Below, piece after piece: positions 31,169 through 43,336 of a stretch of 64,000 nt of DNA. Made by a program: the position numbers and the translations under genes. The notes under the pieces were generated by a model. It was not told the origin of the DNA. It worked only from the letters and a program-made list of their open reading frames with translations, and did no database searches. How positions within the stretch are numbered: position 1 is the stretch's first letter; the number at the start of each line of letters is the position of its first letter. Origin of the DNA: Adiantum capillus-veneris (Eukaryota > Streptophyta > Polypodiopsida > Polypodiales > Pteridaceae); the NCBI GenBank assembly GCA_014529385.2, contig CM043966.1:37855239-37919238 (forward strand). Reading direction: 5' to 3'.

Positions 31169-31814
31169 CTAGGAAACACCAAAGACATGAAAGGACGAGT
31201 CCACAGCTTAAAGATGTAAATGCATGCAGGCACACACACAACAATATAACTTGCACAAGCATGCATGCAAACACCTATCCACTATGTAAGCATTAATCCA
31301 GGATTGCTAAAAAGAATCTCATTACTCGCTTGGAAAGTGTAGGTTTTGAACAAGCATTAGACTACCACAATCCTCTATTTCCCCCATCCATGACACTTTT
31401 GTTTCATGAAGCCTGAAGCTATACGTCAGAAAATCACAAAGCTTAGTACCAAAAAAGTATATGAAAACGAGTCATCTGCCACCTTCTCTAACTTACTAGG
31501 CTACAATCATGCAGTTCTCTTATAAACTGCATCCAATACACAATTCATAGCTATTCTTTCTCCTACCATCTTCCTTCACGAGTCACAAGATCAAAAATGA
31601 AATTTTCCGCCTTTATGCAGTGAGTCATTATGACAGCCCGCTTTCCCGATCGGCATAATTACATGGATCTTGTTCATCTCTCCAGGTCACCTTGTTTTCA
31701 TTTTTATTAGAATTTTCCCATCTATTCCCTTCACCTGTGAAAATGGGCCCATAACTTTGTGTTGCCATCTCTGCAAGCTTCAAAAACTGCTTCTACTTTG
31801 ACTAAGGAGCAATT
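31169..31814. other. Probable deacetylase intron / unassigned
   Basis: Non-repetitive AT-richer DNA upstream of the first deacetylase exon, with no open frame of interest. It is best read as intron sequence of that gene, bounded at about 31815 by a repeat. Confidence 0.45.
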
Positions 31815-32077
31815 AGATGCTGCTCCTTAGTGGGGGCACCAGAAGATGGGGTATGGGGAACACACATGGCTGCCTCTCTATAGCTCAGGATACACACCAC
31901 CCCAATCCACTAACAAACACACAACATATTGCACAATTCTTGCCAATTAATGCACAATCAATTTCAATTACACACCCCAACACCATTGAACCATCAAAAT
32001 CCCTCTTTGCCCTCTCAAATTCTAACAGCCTCTCTCCCTTGTGCACACACACGACCACCATGAGGGGTACACACACT
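31815..32077. repeat. Repeat with GGGGAACAC and CTCTATAGCTCAGGATA start
   Basis: About 60 bases from 31854 resemble 8446-8510. The remainder is CA-rich. LINE-C is inserted at 32077/32078, so this sequence should continue at 36182. It may be an LTR or another repeat end. Confidence 0.45.
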
Positions 32078-32103
32078 TTTTTTGTAAATCTGCTTTGATT
32101 AAT

Positions 32104-34915
32104 TTACAAGTGGGAAACCTCAAAGCAAGGAAAACCCACGAATAGAAAGGGATACAAAACGAGGAGCACTATGAGGCTCCAAAGGCTAGAAACACTCAAA
32201 GTAAATCCTGTAGGTATCAAGAGTGATGTCTCTAGCGTCATAGGCAAAATACAGCGCTTGACCAAGAGATAATTTGAAGTAGGGAAAGGGTCAACAAAAG
32301 TGCCTTGGAACATTGAGGAGTTCCTATGGTGCCAGATGGCCCACATAGTCCAAAATCTGACCTATTTGAAGAACACCGCAAACTGAGATTGCGGTGATTG
32401 GAGCACCCCAAAAATCCAAAAGCGTCTGTGAAAAGAACCGGAAGGAAAACGCAGCCGAAGAGCAGACACTTGCCGAATGCAGGCTCTGGAGTGACGACAA
32501 CGCCACAGTAAGTGTGGCACTGTCTCCTCAGCTTCAAGGCATCTCGGGCAGTGGGAAGGCGCAATATGCCGAGCATGTAACACACTGCCAACAACAGGTA
32601 GAGCTCCCGCCAAGCAGCGCCACAAGAAAACACGTTCCTTCAAAGGCAGATGACTGCCAAATGCGAGACAATGTGTGTTGCCACCACAAGGATGACTCCG
32701 AAAGCGACCACAACTGATTATTCCTGATGCACAATCCATAAATCAGACTGAAGGATGGCATAGACACTGTCAGTTGAGATGCAGTCCAATCTAATATTAG
32801 CCACGTTCCAATCAAAGAAGCGAGAGTCCACATCCAAAGGAGGAATGGGTGAGTGAGCAGCAAGCATCCTTTGAATCTCCCGCCAGAGAGGAGAATAGTG
32901 AAGACCCAACCGAAAGCGGGACACTGCATCAGCGAACGAAAGAACATAACCCGAGTCATCAACCACCTGATGCACTTGACAGATTCCTTTTTGGGAAAGA
33001 AAATACGCTTGGCGAGGAGACCGTTGAACCAAAGTCGAAGCAAAATCCCTGCTCCAATGCAGACTCTCCAAGCGAAGAGAGTTACCCACAGAAAATTGTC
33101 GACCATTCCAAGCCAAATGTGAAGTGACAACCTTCCAATCAACAATTAGAGAAGTAAAGGGACATCCAGGAATGTGTCCTTCAAGCTTCCCAAAAACAAC
33201 ATCCCAATAAGTCGGTTTCCAATGACCAAAAGAAGGGGTGAATGTGCGTACACAAATGTGTGACCATGAGAGCCCAGGGTTGCTACTGCTCCACCAAAAC
33301 TGGCAACAGCATAGCTTTCTGAGCAAGAAGATGACGTCTCAAGTCCAAAATATTTAACCCTCCAAGCCGCTTGGGAGAACACAGCTTGTCCATAGATTAG
33401 AAGCCGAAGACCCTTCTTGCTAGACGAGGTCCGCCAAAAATGCTCTAAAATATTGGACATAAGGGACTGCAAGAGCAACCGAGGCCAGGATAACAAAGGC
33501 AAGTAAAATTGCACATAAGCCACAAGGATGCATTGGACAATCCTGAGACTCACATGAAGTGGCCACGTGGACAGTTTCCAATAATTCAACTTGGAATGCA
33601 GACGTTGGAGCACCCAATCCAGTTTCTGCATAGCCGATACATTCCAACCTAGCGGATAACCCAAATGGCGAACCAAAACATGTGGAGGAACAATCTCCCT
33701 AAGCCACAATATCTTATGCCAGTCACACTCTTTCAAAGGCAATAGCTTGGATTTGCAAAAGTTAACTTCCTGCTACCAATCTAAACGAGTGAAGAGTGCA
33801 TAATCTGTTGTACATCATCATAGTTATGCGAGGCATGAACAAAGAGTCATCCGCATAAGCCTGGCCAGCAAACTGCCCTCCAGAAGGTAAAGTAAGGCCA
33901 TGTAGCCTACTAGTGGAAGTCAAGGAATCCAAATACATAAACATGGGATGAGTAGCGATCGCATAAAGCAAAGCACTCAGAGGGCAGCCCTGCCTTACCG
34001 ACCGTCCCAAAGGCCAAGATTCTATGAGAGATACATCCCGCAAGCCTACAGAAGTGCTGTGTGCATACAAGAAAAGCACGACACGGGATAGCCTTGGCCC
34101 AAAGCCCAAGTGTTGCATGGTATCCGCAATATAATCCCAAAGAACAATATCAAATGCCTTTTCAATGTCAACCTGCATGACCAAGACATCCTATCGAGTA
34201 TATTTTGCATATTCCATACCAATGATGACATTCGCGAGGTTATTAGTAATTTGACGTCGTGGAATGAAGCCGTATTGAGATTGATGCAAGCCTTCATGCA
34301 AAAAGCACTTGAGTCGGTTAGCAAGCATTTTTGCCATTAATTTATATACCACAGGCATGAGTGTAATAGACCGCCAATGAGAGAATTCTTCACACAATGC
34401 AGCCGTTCCATATGAAGCATGTGAGAATGGCCAGTAGTATTATCCGCAAGGTTTGGTGCATTATTAAAATCCCCGCAGAGAAAGGCATTGGAGCGCCAAC
34501 AATAAGAAGAGATAGCACTCCACAACCGTGCTCTATCTGCAGAAGCTTTGTATGCATATAATCCTCCAAATTCGAAAACTTCTCCATTAACAATACATTG
34601 GATGACCATCCATCTCCCAGCCGGGTCATTAAAGACCAAGGTCGGGAAGAGTTCATGTCGAACAAGCATAAGCACTCCAGAATGGCCAGCTGATCCTGCA
34701 TAAGCTATCCAGTAGCCCACAAAGTTAGAAGTCTGTCCTGCAAATTGATGCTGATTATGCTCTTGAAGAACCACAATGTCTGCTTTACATGTATGTACAT
34801 AGTTCCAGGTAAGCCGCCACTTGTCGTGATTGCATAACCCACGCACATTATAGGAGATGCAATTCAAAGAACTATGCATTCTATATGGTATATACAGTGG
34901 ACGAGGAAACATGGA
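32104..34915 (-). pseudogene. LINE-C ORF2: endonuclease, RT, zf-RVT, internally deleted
   Basis: Endonuclease begins at LNCISYNVRGLCN (about 34850) and shows VVLQEHNQ and FLCGDFNNAPN, then stops short at about 34400. The next segment is already mid-RT (FSHWRSITLMPVVYKLMAK), so a few hundred residues are missing. RT has QVDIEKAFD, RQGCPLSALLY and an intact YADD box (QAYADDSLF, near 33850). The zf-RVT domain is at 32739-32362 (PSHCPRCLEAEETVPHLLW). Frameshifts occur near 33760 and 33140. Confidence 0.82.
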
Positions 34916-34935
34916 AAGAAAAGGGGGAATAAAAC

Positions 34936-36126
34936 TCAAGTACCAGTGCCCATCGACACATCCTCCCCAGTTGAAGGTGCCTGAGAAGGTGGGTCAATAC
35001 TTGGACCTGGATAATTGAAAGGAAATGCAGCTTGCGATGAAGAAGCTTCTCCAGTAACAACCTCCTTGTAAGAACGAACAACCTTGTCCCAAGCTTCAGC
35101 TAAAGAAGTGTTGTCATTACAAGGGAGTTTTTTTTGAGCGACATTCCTCAAGGGAGGCACATATTTACGAGAAGATGCCGGAACACGAGGTGTAGCAGCT
35201 TTGACTGGTTTCTTGGGCACCATCCAAGTTTGAGAGGTCGAAACCTGTTCTTTTCCCTTGTCTTTAATATTTGGAGAAGCAGTAAGTGCAGACAATTATA
35301 CTTGTTTCCCCTTTCCTTTAATGGCCCCAGCTGAGGGGGAGGAGGTTGAAACTCCTTTAGTTTGAACCTCAGTAGAAGGTTTCGAAGGCGAGCGAGGTTG
35401 AGGAGCAGGGACGGCTGAAGGAGGTGGTTGCAGATTTGGTTCCAAACATTCAGACTGCATATGACCAAATTTGCCACATTGGAAGCAAGAATTCGCAAAC
35501 TTGCCCCATTTAAGTTTAAAAGGGCGCTTTCCAACCACTGTATCCCTAGAATCGATCAAAATACCGGCTGGTGTGGAGATATCCGTGTCCCACAAAATGC
35601 AAAAACGGTTTGTGTTTGCCTCCAGCTTAGGAGGGCAAATGACTTTGCCTAACTGAGCAACCAACAAAGGAAGAAAATGACGCCAAGTGCGAGGAAAGTC
35701 AACCACCTCAACCCAGACGGGACACTTGTGAAGAATGAGACTCTGATAGTCCATGGTAAGAGCCCAGGGCAGCACATGAGTCATTTGCGTATTCACGAAA
35801 AGAGGAGACATTTCAAGCAGAGCATCCATGTCAGCCAGCAAGACTTCGTAGAACCCTCGCGCACCAAAGTAAACCCCTCGGATTGCTTGCCATTTGAGTA
35901 GGAAATCAACCCATTGGCCTATATCCTGAGCAGTAGGCATTCGACCCGGGAAAAAAAGAATCACAGAGTTAAGTGCATATTGAGCAACAGGATCCATGAG
36001 CTCTTGTATAGGGATGCGCACTTCCATAACAGGAGCGGATCCCTCTCAGGCTTGATGTGCATCCTCGAAGTCCTCATGCAAACATTCTTTGATAAGACTC
36101 AAAGCATCCATCTCCGAAGTTTCCAT
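34936..36126 (-). pseudogene. LINE-C ORF1: DUF4283 and CCHC zinc knuckle
   Basis: Likely start is the ATG at 36126 (METSEMDAL). A TGA (after DAHQA) and a TAA at about 35296 interrupt one continuous frame ending at TGA 34936. It contains a DUF4283-like domain (WRHFLPLLVAQLGKV, PVWVEVVDFP) and the knuckle CFQCGKFGHMQSEC at about residue 215. A basic, Pro/Ser-rich tail follows. The layout is typical of plant L1 ORF1, which binds element RNA. Confidence 0.8.
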
Positions 36127-36181
36127 GGCTTTCCGACGCTTCTATATACACTGATCAGTGGAATCCATGCAAAGCTCTCAC

Positions 36182-36863
36182 ACACACACTCTTCTTTTTT
36201 TGGGAGTTTTTGATATATGACTGCTATATACACAGGCAGACACACACACCAACTAGCTGTACAAAAACACACCCCTCTCCCGCACACAAGACGATGGAAG
36301 GACCGCGTGCAGGCGAAATCAAACTTCCACCCCCAACGCGCTGTGAAGGGCCTGCACAGGGTAGATGTTGTGCAGAACAAAGTCACGCGACAGACGAGGC
36401 CGAAGGATTCACCACACCCCCAAATCCCCCACAAGCGTACACACACACGCACTCGACATAGACCCACACACACGATGCTTACACACACACACTCGGGTGC
36501 TGCTGTCTAACCTCCCAGCAACGTTGTCCGTCACTGAACCAGCAGAGGCCTGTGCACACACACTCGGGTGCTGCTGTCAAACCTCACAGCAGCGCTGTCC
36601 GTCACTGAACCAACAGAGGCCTGTGCGTAGGGTGATGAGGGCCCGCTGGGACTGCTGCTGTAGCAAAGGCAGGGCAGCGCGAGAGGTGACTTGAGCAGCA
36701 CGCAGGCAGGATTGAGGAGCAGCCGCTTTACACACACACACACGCACACACACACTCACACCCACCTGCTGGCGCAGGTGCACAGAATTTCAGCAGGGCG
36801 CAGAGGCTCACGCGACAGAGGGCTGAATTTTCACGCGCGCTCACACACATGATCTCATTATCA

Positions 36864-36908
<45 letters not shown>

Positions 36909-36990
36909 GGGTCCTGCAAAATTGGGACATTGCAGCTAATCATTAAGAGCTTGGTCTTCTCTCTGTCCTTTATCAAACACACACACACAC
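36182..36990. repeat. (CA)n-rich block with a 71-bp tandem duplication
   Basis: Runs of CA at 36465-36490, 36730-36760, 36866-36905 and 36978-36990. A unit beginning ACTCGGGTGCTGCTGTC and ending GCAGAGGCCTGTG occurs twice with a 71-base period (36491 and 36562). No gene: the long CA/GT frames are low complexity. Confidence 0.75.
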
Positions 36991-36991
36991 A

Positions 36992-37548
36992 CGATGGCTG
37001 TAGCTTCCTACTCACCAATTTGATTGCTGAGCCATGAAGCATGGCTATCGACTATGTATCCATGCACCCCACATGCGTCCACTTTCCATATGTAACTCCA
37101 CTTATGGTCCTCCTTGGCATACTTTACACCCGCGGGTGACCCCTGCCCAAAAAAGCTGCTTTCGGCCAGGTAGAGCCGCCTCCACATGAAACCACTCCTA
37201 AGGGTGCCGCATTAGAGCCATCGACAACCACCGTCGCTAACAGCACCACCAACCACACCAAGCTGCGCCATACCAACGCCACCACAGGCCCGCGCGCACA
37301 ACTGCCATGCCACAAGAGAGGGAGCTCTCCCACCCTCTCTTGAGATGCTAATGGGGAGTGGTAACTCCCCATTAGCATGGGACAAATCCGCTGTCTCTTG
37401 GCATGCTCTCTTGGACTCCCCTTTGGAACAGTTAAAAAACACATGATATTCCACAACATTTTGATTTTTTTAGGCACACCCTTGATGGCTGTAACTTCCT
37501 ACTCACCAACCCGATTGCTGAGCCGTGAAGCATGGCTATCAACTTGCA
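36992..37548. repeat. Direct repeat pair flanking a perfect 15-bp hairpin
   Basis: GATGGCTGTAGCTTCCTACTC... and its near-copy, about 60 bases each, start at 36992 and 37484. Between them, at 37345-37378, lies the perfect inverted repeat ATGCTAATGGGGAGT-GGTA-ACTCCCCATTAGCAT. No protein domain is visible in the interval. Confidence 0.7.
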
Positions 37549-38389
37549 TATGCACCTACGAGTTTGAGGTCTCACCCTGCACTTTGAAATACCTGCCACA
37601 TGTACCAGGCTCCTAAAACCTGGAAAAAATAAAAAACTTTCATCTGCTCCTGTCGACTGTCGACTCCAACTCAGGCTATCTTCATGCATATTGATCCAAT
37701 CGACAACCCGTAAAGCACACCTTGGCACAGAAACCTTGGCAAGCTGGAAAAAAACCTCTAATGCATGCATTCCAAAGTGGGCTAAACTTTTGCACACCTG
37801 ACCCCCATAAAAGTTTCAAATGAACATATCTTCTCTGTTTGAACTCCGATTTGAGATCTATAAAGCCCAGCTCGAAGAGTACGTTCAACACTTCAAATCC
37901 ATACCCCTAGTTACCACTTGGGCCTTGTCCCATTAGCATCACCTGATAAAATCTGCAAACCATAGCAACTTCAAACTACCAGATCTTCTACATACGGGCT
38001 CCAGATTAAGATGAGCTTGTAGAGCAAATCAAGGACCACATAATGCACCATAAATACAGCATTTTTCCATTTTCCCCACATCCCGATCAGCAAGCGCAAA
38101 TCCATCGTTCCGGCCACAAATAACATAATTGGCATGCATATCCAGAAGACACTCGTCTAAACTTGTATCCAACTCTTATCGAAGTACAACTCCATCATCA
38201 AACATACATGAATACACCTACTTTTGGCATCTCCTTGTGTCGACACAATTTGGGTGCACCATCATTGCCCAACCCCCTTGATGAACATTCATGTTCATCT
38301 AAAAACCCGTCTGTTGAACTTGGAAACTGCGACACTAAGCAAATCAATTATTGAAAGAAAAACCTGTAAGCTACCATACGTACAAAGTG
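37549..38389. other. Probable LTR or 3' noncoding part of gypsy G3
   Basis: Noncoding. A purine-rich AATCAAGGGGGTAGG (minus strand, near 38430) at the end of the G3 pol fragment could be a polypurine tract, placing an LTR here. No partner LTR is in view to confirm. Confidence 0.35.
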
Positions 38390-40550
38390 TTAATCGTGGT
38401 GATAAAAAAGACCACTATCAAGTGGGTTGCCTACCCCCTTGATTTGTTCTTGATTCACATCAAGAACTGATGACTTGTCAAAATAGAGCTTCAATCGCAC
38501 TCCATTCACCTTGTGCCGCAATTGCCTGCCGTTCATTCTCACCAACTGATACGTACCATTGGAAAAAGCTATCTCTAAGGTCTTGTTAACTTCTTCTTGT
38601 ACTTTTTTGAAAGACAAAATCCAAATAACTGTTGTGTATTCCCTTTTCCGGCAAGCTTTGATTGAATTTGGCCACTCTCTTCTCCCTTTGCTTCACATAA
38701 AAGCTTGTAGCAGCTTCCAAGACGAGTAATTTGATCATGTACCATATCTCTCTGATCCTTGTTATACCTTTTATTGCTCCAAACTGTGCATGTATAGGCA
38801 AAACTGCCTTAAACCAAATCAAATGGTATGAAGTTAGTCACCACTTTATAAGAAGTCTTATAAACTTGCTTCCCAATCTCTCACTTGCTTGTAGATATAC
38901 TTGGTGAGCGTCTAGATGATTTGTCCATTCGCACTCTCAACCAAACCATTGCAATGAGAATGGTACAGCGAGGAAAACCTGTGCTGAATAACCAATTTCT
39001 CAACCAAAGCACACATTAGCTTGCTATGGAATTCTTGACCTTTGTCAGAGATAAGAACCCATGGCACATCAAACTAACAGCAAATATAATCAAGCATAAA
39101 ATTTGCAGTTGTATGAGCATCCACTTCCTTCACCGCATTTGCTTCTATCCACCACTTGATAAGATAATCAATGGTGACAAAAACATATTTCTCACCACTT
39201 GCTAACTTGGGAAGAGAACCAATAGCATCTAAACCATAGTTACCCGGAACGCGGAACGGGAACGGGGACGGGCCTCCCTGCGGAACAGGGGAACGGCAAG
39301 GGGTCCGGAATGGGAACCGCGCGGAACAGGAGGCATTAAAAAACACCCAAATAATGCAATTTTTAGCTTTATGTGTTTGAACTTTGAATACAAGTAGTGT
39401 TAGAGTCCTTTGACTCTAATACTCACAAAAAACATACCATTCCACCTTATTATGGCTTGATTGCATCGTGTGGTGATGCGCGGTCATAGTACGTTCACAA
39501 CAGACACAATGCATCCTTGAGATAGAGAGCTTGAGAGAGGCTTCACTGCTTGAGACGAAGGGAGAGAGAGCTTGAAGCCTTGAAAATTGAGGGCAAGCCC
39601 AAGAGAGAGAGCTTGAGAGCTTGAGGCCCGAGCGCGAGGGTAGAGGAAGAGAGAGAGCCTTGAGGCTTGTTGCATTTGGGAAGGAAAGGGGTGAGGGGGG
39701 AGCAATTTATAAGGAAAAACACACACCCAAAATCTGCCCCTCTATGCTTTCTTACCATTGTTGTCGTTCCGGGCCGTTCCGAGACGTTCCGGCCCGGTTC
39801 CCCCTGCCGTTCCGGTATTCCCTGGTCTCTCGGAATGCCTGGCCGTTCCGGGCACCTGTCGCCGGCCGGAACGCCGTTCCGGCGTTCCACGCCTTGGTAG
39901 GGGCATTCCCCGGTAACTCTGATCTAAACCCCACTTCTCGAACGCATCATGAGCAATGATAGCTCTCCGTGACTCTACTACCAATTTCCGTTCTTCCATG
40001 CTAGTCCATTGAAAACCATGAACTTGCTACTTCGTTTTATTAAAGTTGATATACATACTAAGAAAGCATCCAAAAAACTTTGACAAATACTTCAACTTAT
40101 GCACAAATGAAGCCAAGCCTAGAGCACTTGTTGGGGATTCCATCCACACAAGAGCCTTAACTTTCTCTAGATCAGCCTCTATACGATTCTATGAAACCAC
40201 ATGCCCTAGTAAATGAGCTCGAGGTTGCACTAACTTACATTTTTTGAGTGCAATTTGCCACCTTCCTCGTAAGCGCTTTGAAAACAAAGCTTCAACTTTG
40301 ACAAATGCTCCACTTCGTAATTGTAACAGTCGATATCCTCCCTGAACACCCTTATAAACTTACCCAAGTAGGGACCAAACACCTTGTTTATCCGTTGCTG
40401 GAAAGTAGCATACGCATTGACCAAACCAAAGGGCAATCCTACGGTAAGCAAAGCATTTCTATGGAGTGATAAATGTCATTTTCAGCTGGTCTTCCAGAGC
40501 TATGCTAATTTGAAAGTTTATTGAGAAGCCATCCATAATATAATACTTCT
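38390..40550 (-). pseudogene. Gypsy G3 pol remnant (RT, integrase), split by a hAT
   Basis: On the minus strand, RT fragments at 40550-40170 (KYYIMDGFSINF, LPFGLVNAYATFQQRINKVF, a degraded FxxxDDID box reading FREDIDCY) are followed by a connection region. A jump then leads to integrase: AFEKWGLD (39930), continuing after the hAT as AIGSLPKLASGEKYVFVTIDY, then SDKGQEFHSKLM and NGLVESANGQ with the catalytic Asp and Glu. The C-terminal part is at 38822-38390 (NGTYQLVRMNGRQLRHKV). Protease and RNase H are missing. In-frame stops abound. The upstream part is cut at 40551 by a G2 LTR. Confidence 0.78.
39235..39921 (-). mobile_element. Non-autonomous hAT-type element, 687 bp
   Basis: Flanked by the 8-bp duplicate ATCTAAAC (39227-39234 and 39922-39929), which restores the integrase frame when one copy is removed. 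Termini CATAGTTACCCGG and, on the other strand, CAGAGTTACCGGGG form inverted repeats. GGAACG motifs crowd the left subterminal region and CGTTCC the right. The interior holds GAGAGCTTGAG repeats like the leader of the hAT at 13825-18017 (opposite strand). No transposase is encoded, so it would need one in trans. Confidence 0.87.
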
Positions 40551-40612
40551 TGAAACCGGCCAGTGGGGCAGTAGGCTTTGGCTTTCACCCGAAATTCTTT
40601 ACTTTACTTTAG

Positions 40613-40683
<71 letters not shown>

Positions 40684-41461
40684 TTTGCAAAAGGAACCTG
40701 CGACGGGGATTAACACTTAAGTACACACACGGCTCGCAAGCTAAAATGCTCCGAGCAGACGCCGACAACCTATAGGCCCCAAAATTGGCGCCCCTTTCAG
40801 TATTTCTTTATATATTAACAAAGGGAATAAAACCTATGCTTTCCTACGAGCTGTCCCACATAATCCGGGCTGTAAACCACCTGTTCTGGCCCGATTTCGG
40901 CAGCATAGCTGTACTAGGACGCTTCACAGACACTATCCCCACGCAATAGATGACTTTTCCTAAAGCCGCCGATGAAGACTCCTCCCGCATATGCGTTCTC
41001 CAAAACTCGTTGCTGCTCACGCTCCTCCCTCGCCATCACTAAACCCCCCCGCCCAACAGCTTGCGCTGCCCCCTGCCCTTCGCCTTCGCTGCCCCCTACC
41101 CTCTGTCCGCTCTCCCCCTCTGTCCCAGCCAGCCCCGCACAGCCAGCCCTCTGCCCAAGCCCGCCCGCCCGCCCACTGGCCACTTGCGCTTGCGCTACCC
41201 CCCTGCCCACCTGCATTCGCGTTGTCCCAGCCTGCCCTCTGTCCAAGCCCGCCCGCCCACTTTTTTCCTCCCATTTTCGTTTCCCCCTCCCCCACTTTTT
41301 TCTTTCGTTGCTCGCTGGTCTACTCATCTGAGCCTGACTTGGGTGTTTTTTCCCAGTGGCAGCGGCTCAACCATTTCGCCCCATTTCGCCCCCCTTGTAG
41401 CCTCTTCTTCGACGCTCTCGTTCGCCTTCGTCCTCGCTCGTCTTCACAGCAGCAGACACTG

Positions 41462-43336
41462 ATGGAGGATTTTGCTCCGTCAAAGAGGGACTCCACTGAA
41501 GCCCCCTCACCCGACCCCGCACAACCCATCCGACTTGCTCTTTGCTCGACAGAGAAAGCGAGTCTAGAGGCAGAGGTGGCCCGCCTCCAGACCACCTCTA
41601 TTATTTGCAAGATTCTCGGTACCAAACCCAGCAGAGGGGAAGTGCACGATCTCCTTTAGGCCCGCCTTCTCGCAGAGGTGGGCAAGATTCTCAATGTTCA
41701 GCTTCTCGGACATGGCTACCACCAGATAGAGTTTGAGACTCCCGAGATGGCGTCCAAGGTCGTTGCAATGAGCCCCCTGCAGTTCAAGCACATTTTTGAC
41801 AGTGGCGCCATAGTTTCGACCCAGCTACCGACGTTCCTGTCGAGGAGGCAGGCCTACCCATCTCAGTCTGCTTCCCCGACCTGAGGAAGAAGTAACTTCC
41901 GCTCCTTTCTAGGATAGGCTCAGCGATTGGGACTATCCTGGAGACAACACGTACGGCAGCCTTCGTAGCTGCCAAGGCGGCCGGCATCCCCACGGTACGT
42001 GTTCTGGTTCGGGACACCTACACTATCCCGAAGGTCATCCTACTACCTCGGGTGAGCGGTGGTTAGTTCCGACATAGCGTGGAGTATTCGGGCCTCCCGA
42101 ATTAGTGTTTCATTTGTTGACAGATGGGCCATCTTGCAAAGGCCTGTCCATGGAGGAGACCCCGACCTACACCACAGGCCCAGCCCAGCCCTCAAGGGTC
42201 GGCCAGCAGCAGCAGCAGGCAGAGTCACAGAGTACGCAGCAAGAGCCACCCTCCGAGCCTGGGACTCAAGCAGAGGAGGGCGGAAGCAAATTCGTGGTCA
42301 ACGTCGGCAGGGGCCACTGCGCCAGCCTGGCACTCAGAGTGGTCCCCAGGCTCCTGCCCAGCAGCAGTGGGTTCCCACGGGGAACCATTTCGACCCTCTT
42401 CAGCAAGACGAGGTCCCTGCTCCAGCCTCACCCTCATAGCCCCTCCTCCCCCTGAGTTCCCCCTCTCTTCCCCCCCCCCTCCCCTCCCCCCCCCCCCCCC
42501 CCCCCCCCCCCTTCCCTCTGCCTCTCCATCTCGCCCTCCTCCCTTTGTCAATCCCCCTCTCCTCCTGCTCCCTCACCTCCTCCCGCTCCAGTCTCGCAGC
42601 CGTCCCAGGGGGCAAGGCCTTCCTCGGCTACTAAGAGATCTCTTGGCAACGCCTTTCCCACGAGTCACTTGGCGAGAGAGGGACAGCCTTTCTTGCGACC
42701 CCCTCTTCTAATGCAGACGTCTCCCTTTGCAAAAGTTCCTCGTGGTCTGACGAGCTTCGACATTCGTCGCCGTTGGGATCTCTTTGCCTACGACTTTACA
42801 TGGTTTCTCGGCGACCCCTCACCACACCTTGAGGCAGCCTGCTTCAGAGTTCATGTATTGATCCTTGCAGCTAGGGGGATGGAGGCTTTGGACTCAACGG
42901 TTGGCTTCTCTTTTCCCCTATGCGGCAGGGACCAGGCTAAGTGGACTATAGACTTAGTGTTGGAGTGGCTACACACACAGGCCATAGAGTTCTCTCATCA
43001 CATGAGAGACCTAGGGGTTACAAGCTTGCTTCAAACTCTATGGCCGTTGGCCAAGTTTTCTGTGACACCTCCAGACGCAGTAGGATGTAGGCACATTGTG
43101 GTTCATGTCTATGCTGACACGCAGAGCCCGCCATGTTATGTAACATACATGAGGACTCTTGGACAGAGGAGGTTGCTTTGCACACGGCTCGGTCTACTTG
43201 GGCTTGGGCTAGACACTCTTTGCAGTCACCCCTATCTCGAGGACGCTCGGATGCGGATTACTCCCCATCCAAGCCTGCATCGAAGATAGCACGGTTAGGA
43301 GTTGTTCCAGCATCAATTCTCTCTCGCTCCCCATGA
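41462..43336 (+). pseudogene. LINE-A ORF1, decayed
   Basis: Starts MEDFAPSKRDSTEAP. A short helical segment (SLEAEVARL) and a DUF4283-like region (QIEFETPEMASKVVAMSP) precede the CCHC knuckle (MGHLAKACPW near 42124-42155, with stops in the codons before it). A C-run linker (42472-42510) encodes proline. The conserved domain runs about 42669-43140 (LTSFDIRRRWDLFAYDF, ACFRVHVLILAARGMEALDS, VGCRHIVVHVYADTQ). The original frame ends ILSRSP followed by TGA at 43334, overlapping the ORF2 start. A TAG at 41657 and several shifts break it. Confidence 0.78.

Larger units (their letters stand above)
32078..36181 (-). mobile_element. LINE-C, with poly-A tail and candidate 9-bp target duplication
   Basis: Minus-strand plant L1-type element: ORF1 (DUF4283 and CCHC), then endonuclease, RT and zf-RVT. 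On the minus strand it ends CAGATTTACAAAAAAA at 32078. The flanks ACACACACT (32069-32077 and 36182-36190) fit a target duplication, though they are low complexity. An internal deletion removes the endonuclease end and RT start, explaining the short length of 4.1 kb. Confidence 0.85.

Noticed and set aside
36728-37042. Long Cys/Val open frame over GT/CA repeats
   Set aside because: Pure dinucleotide repeat translation.
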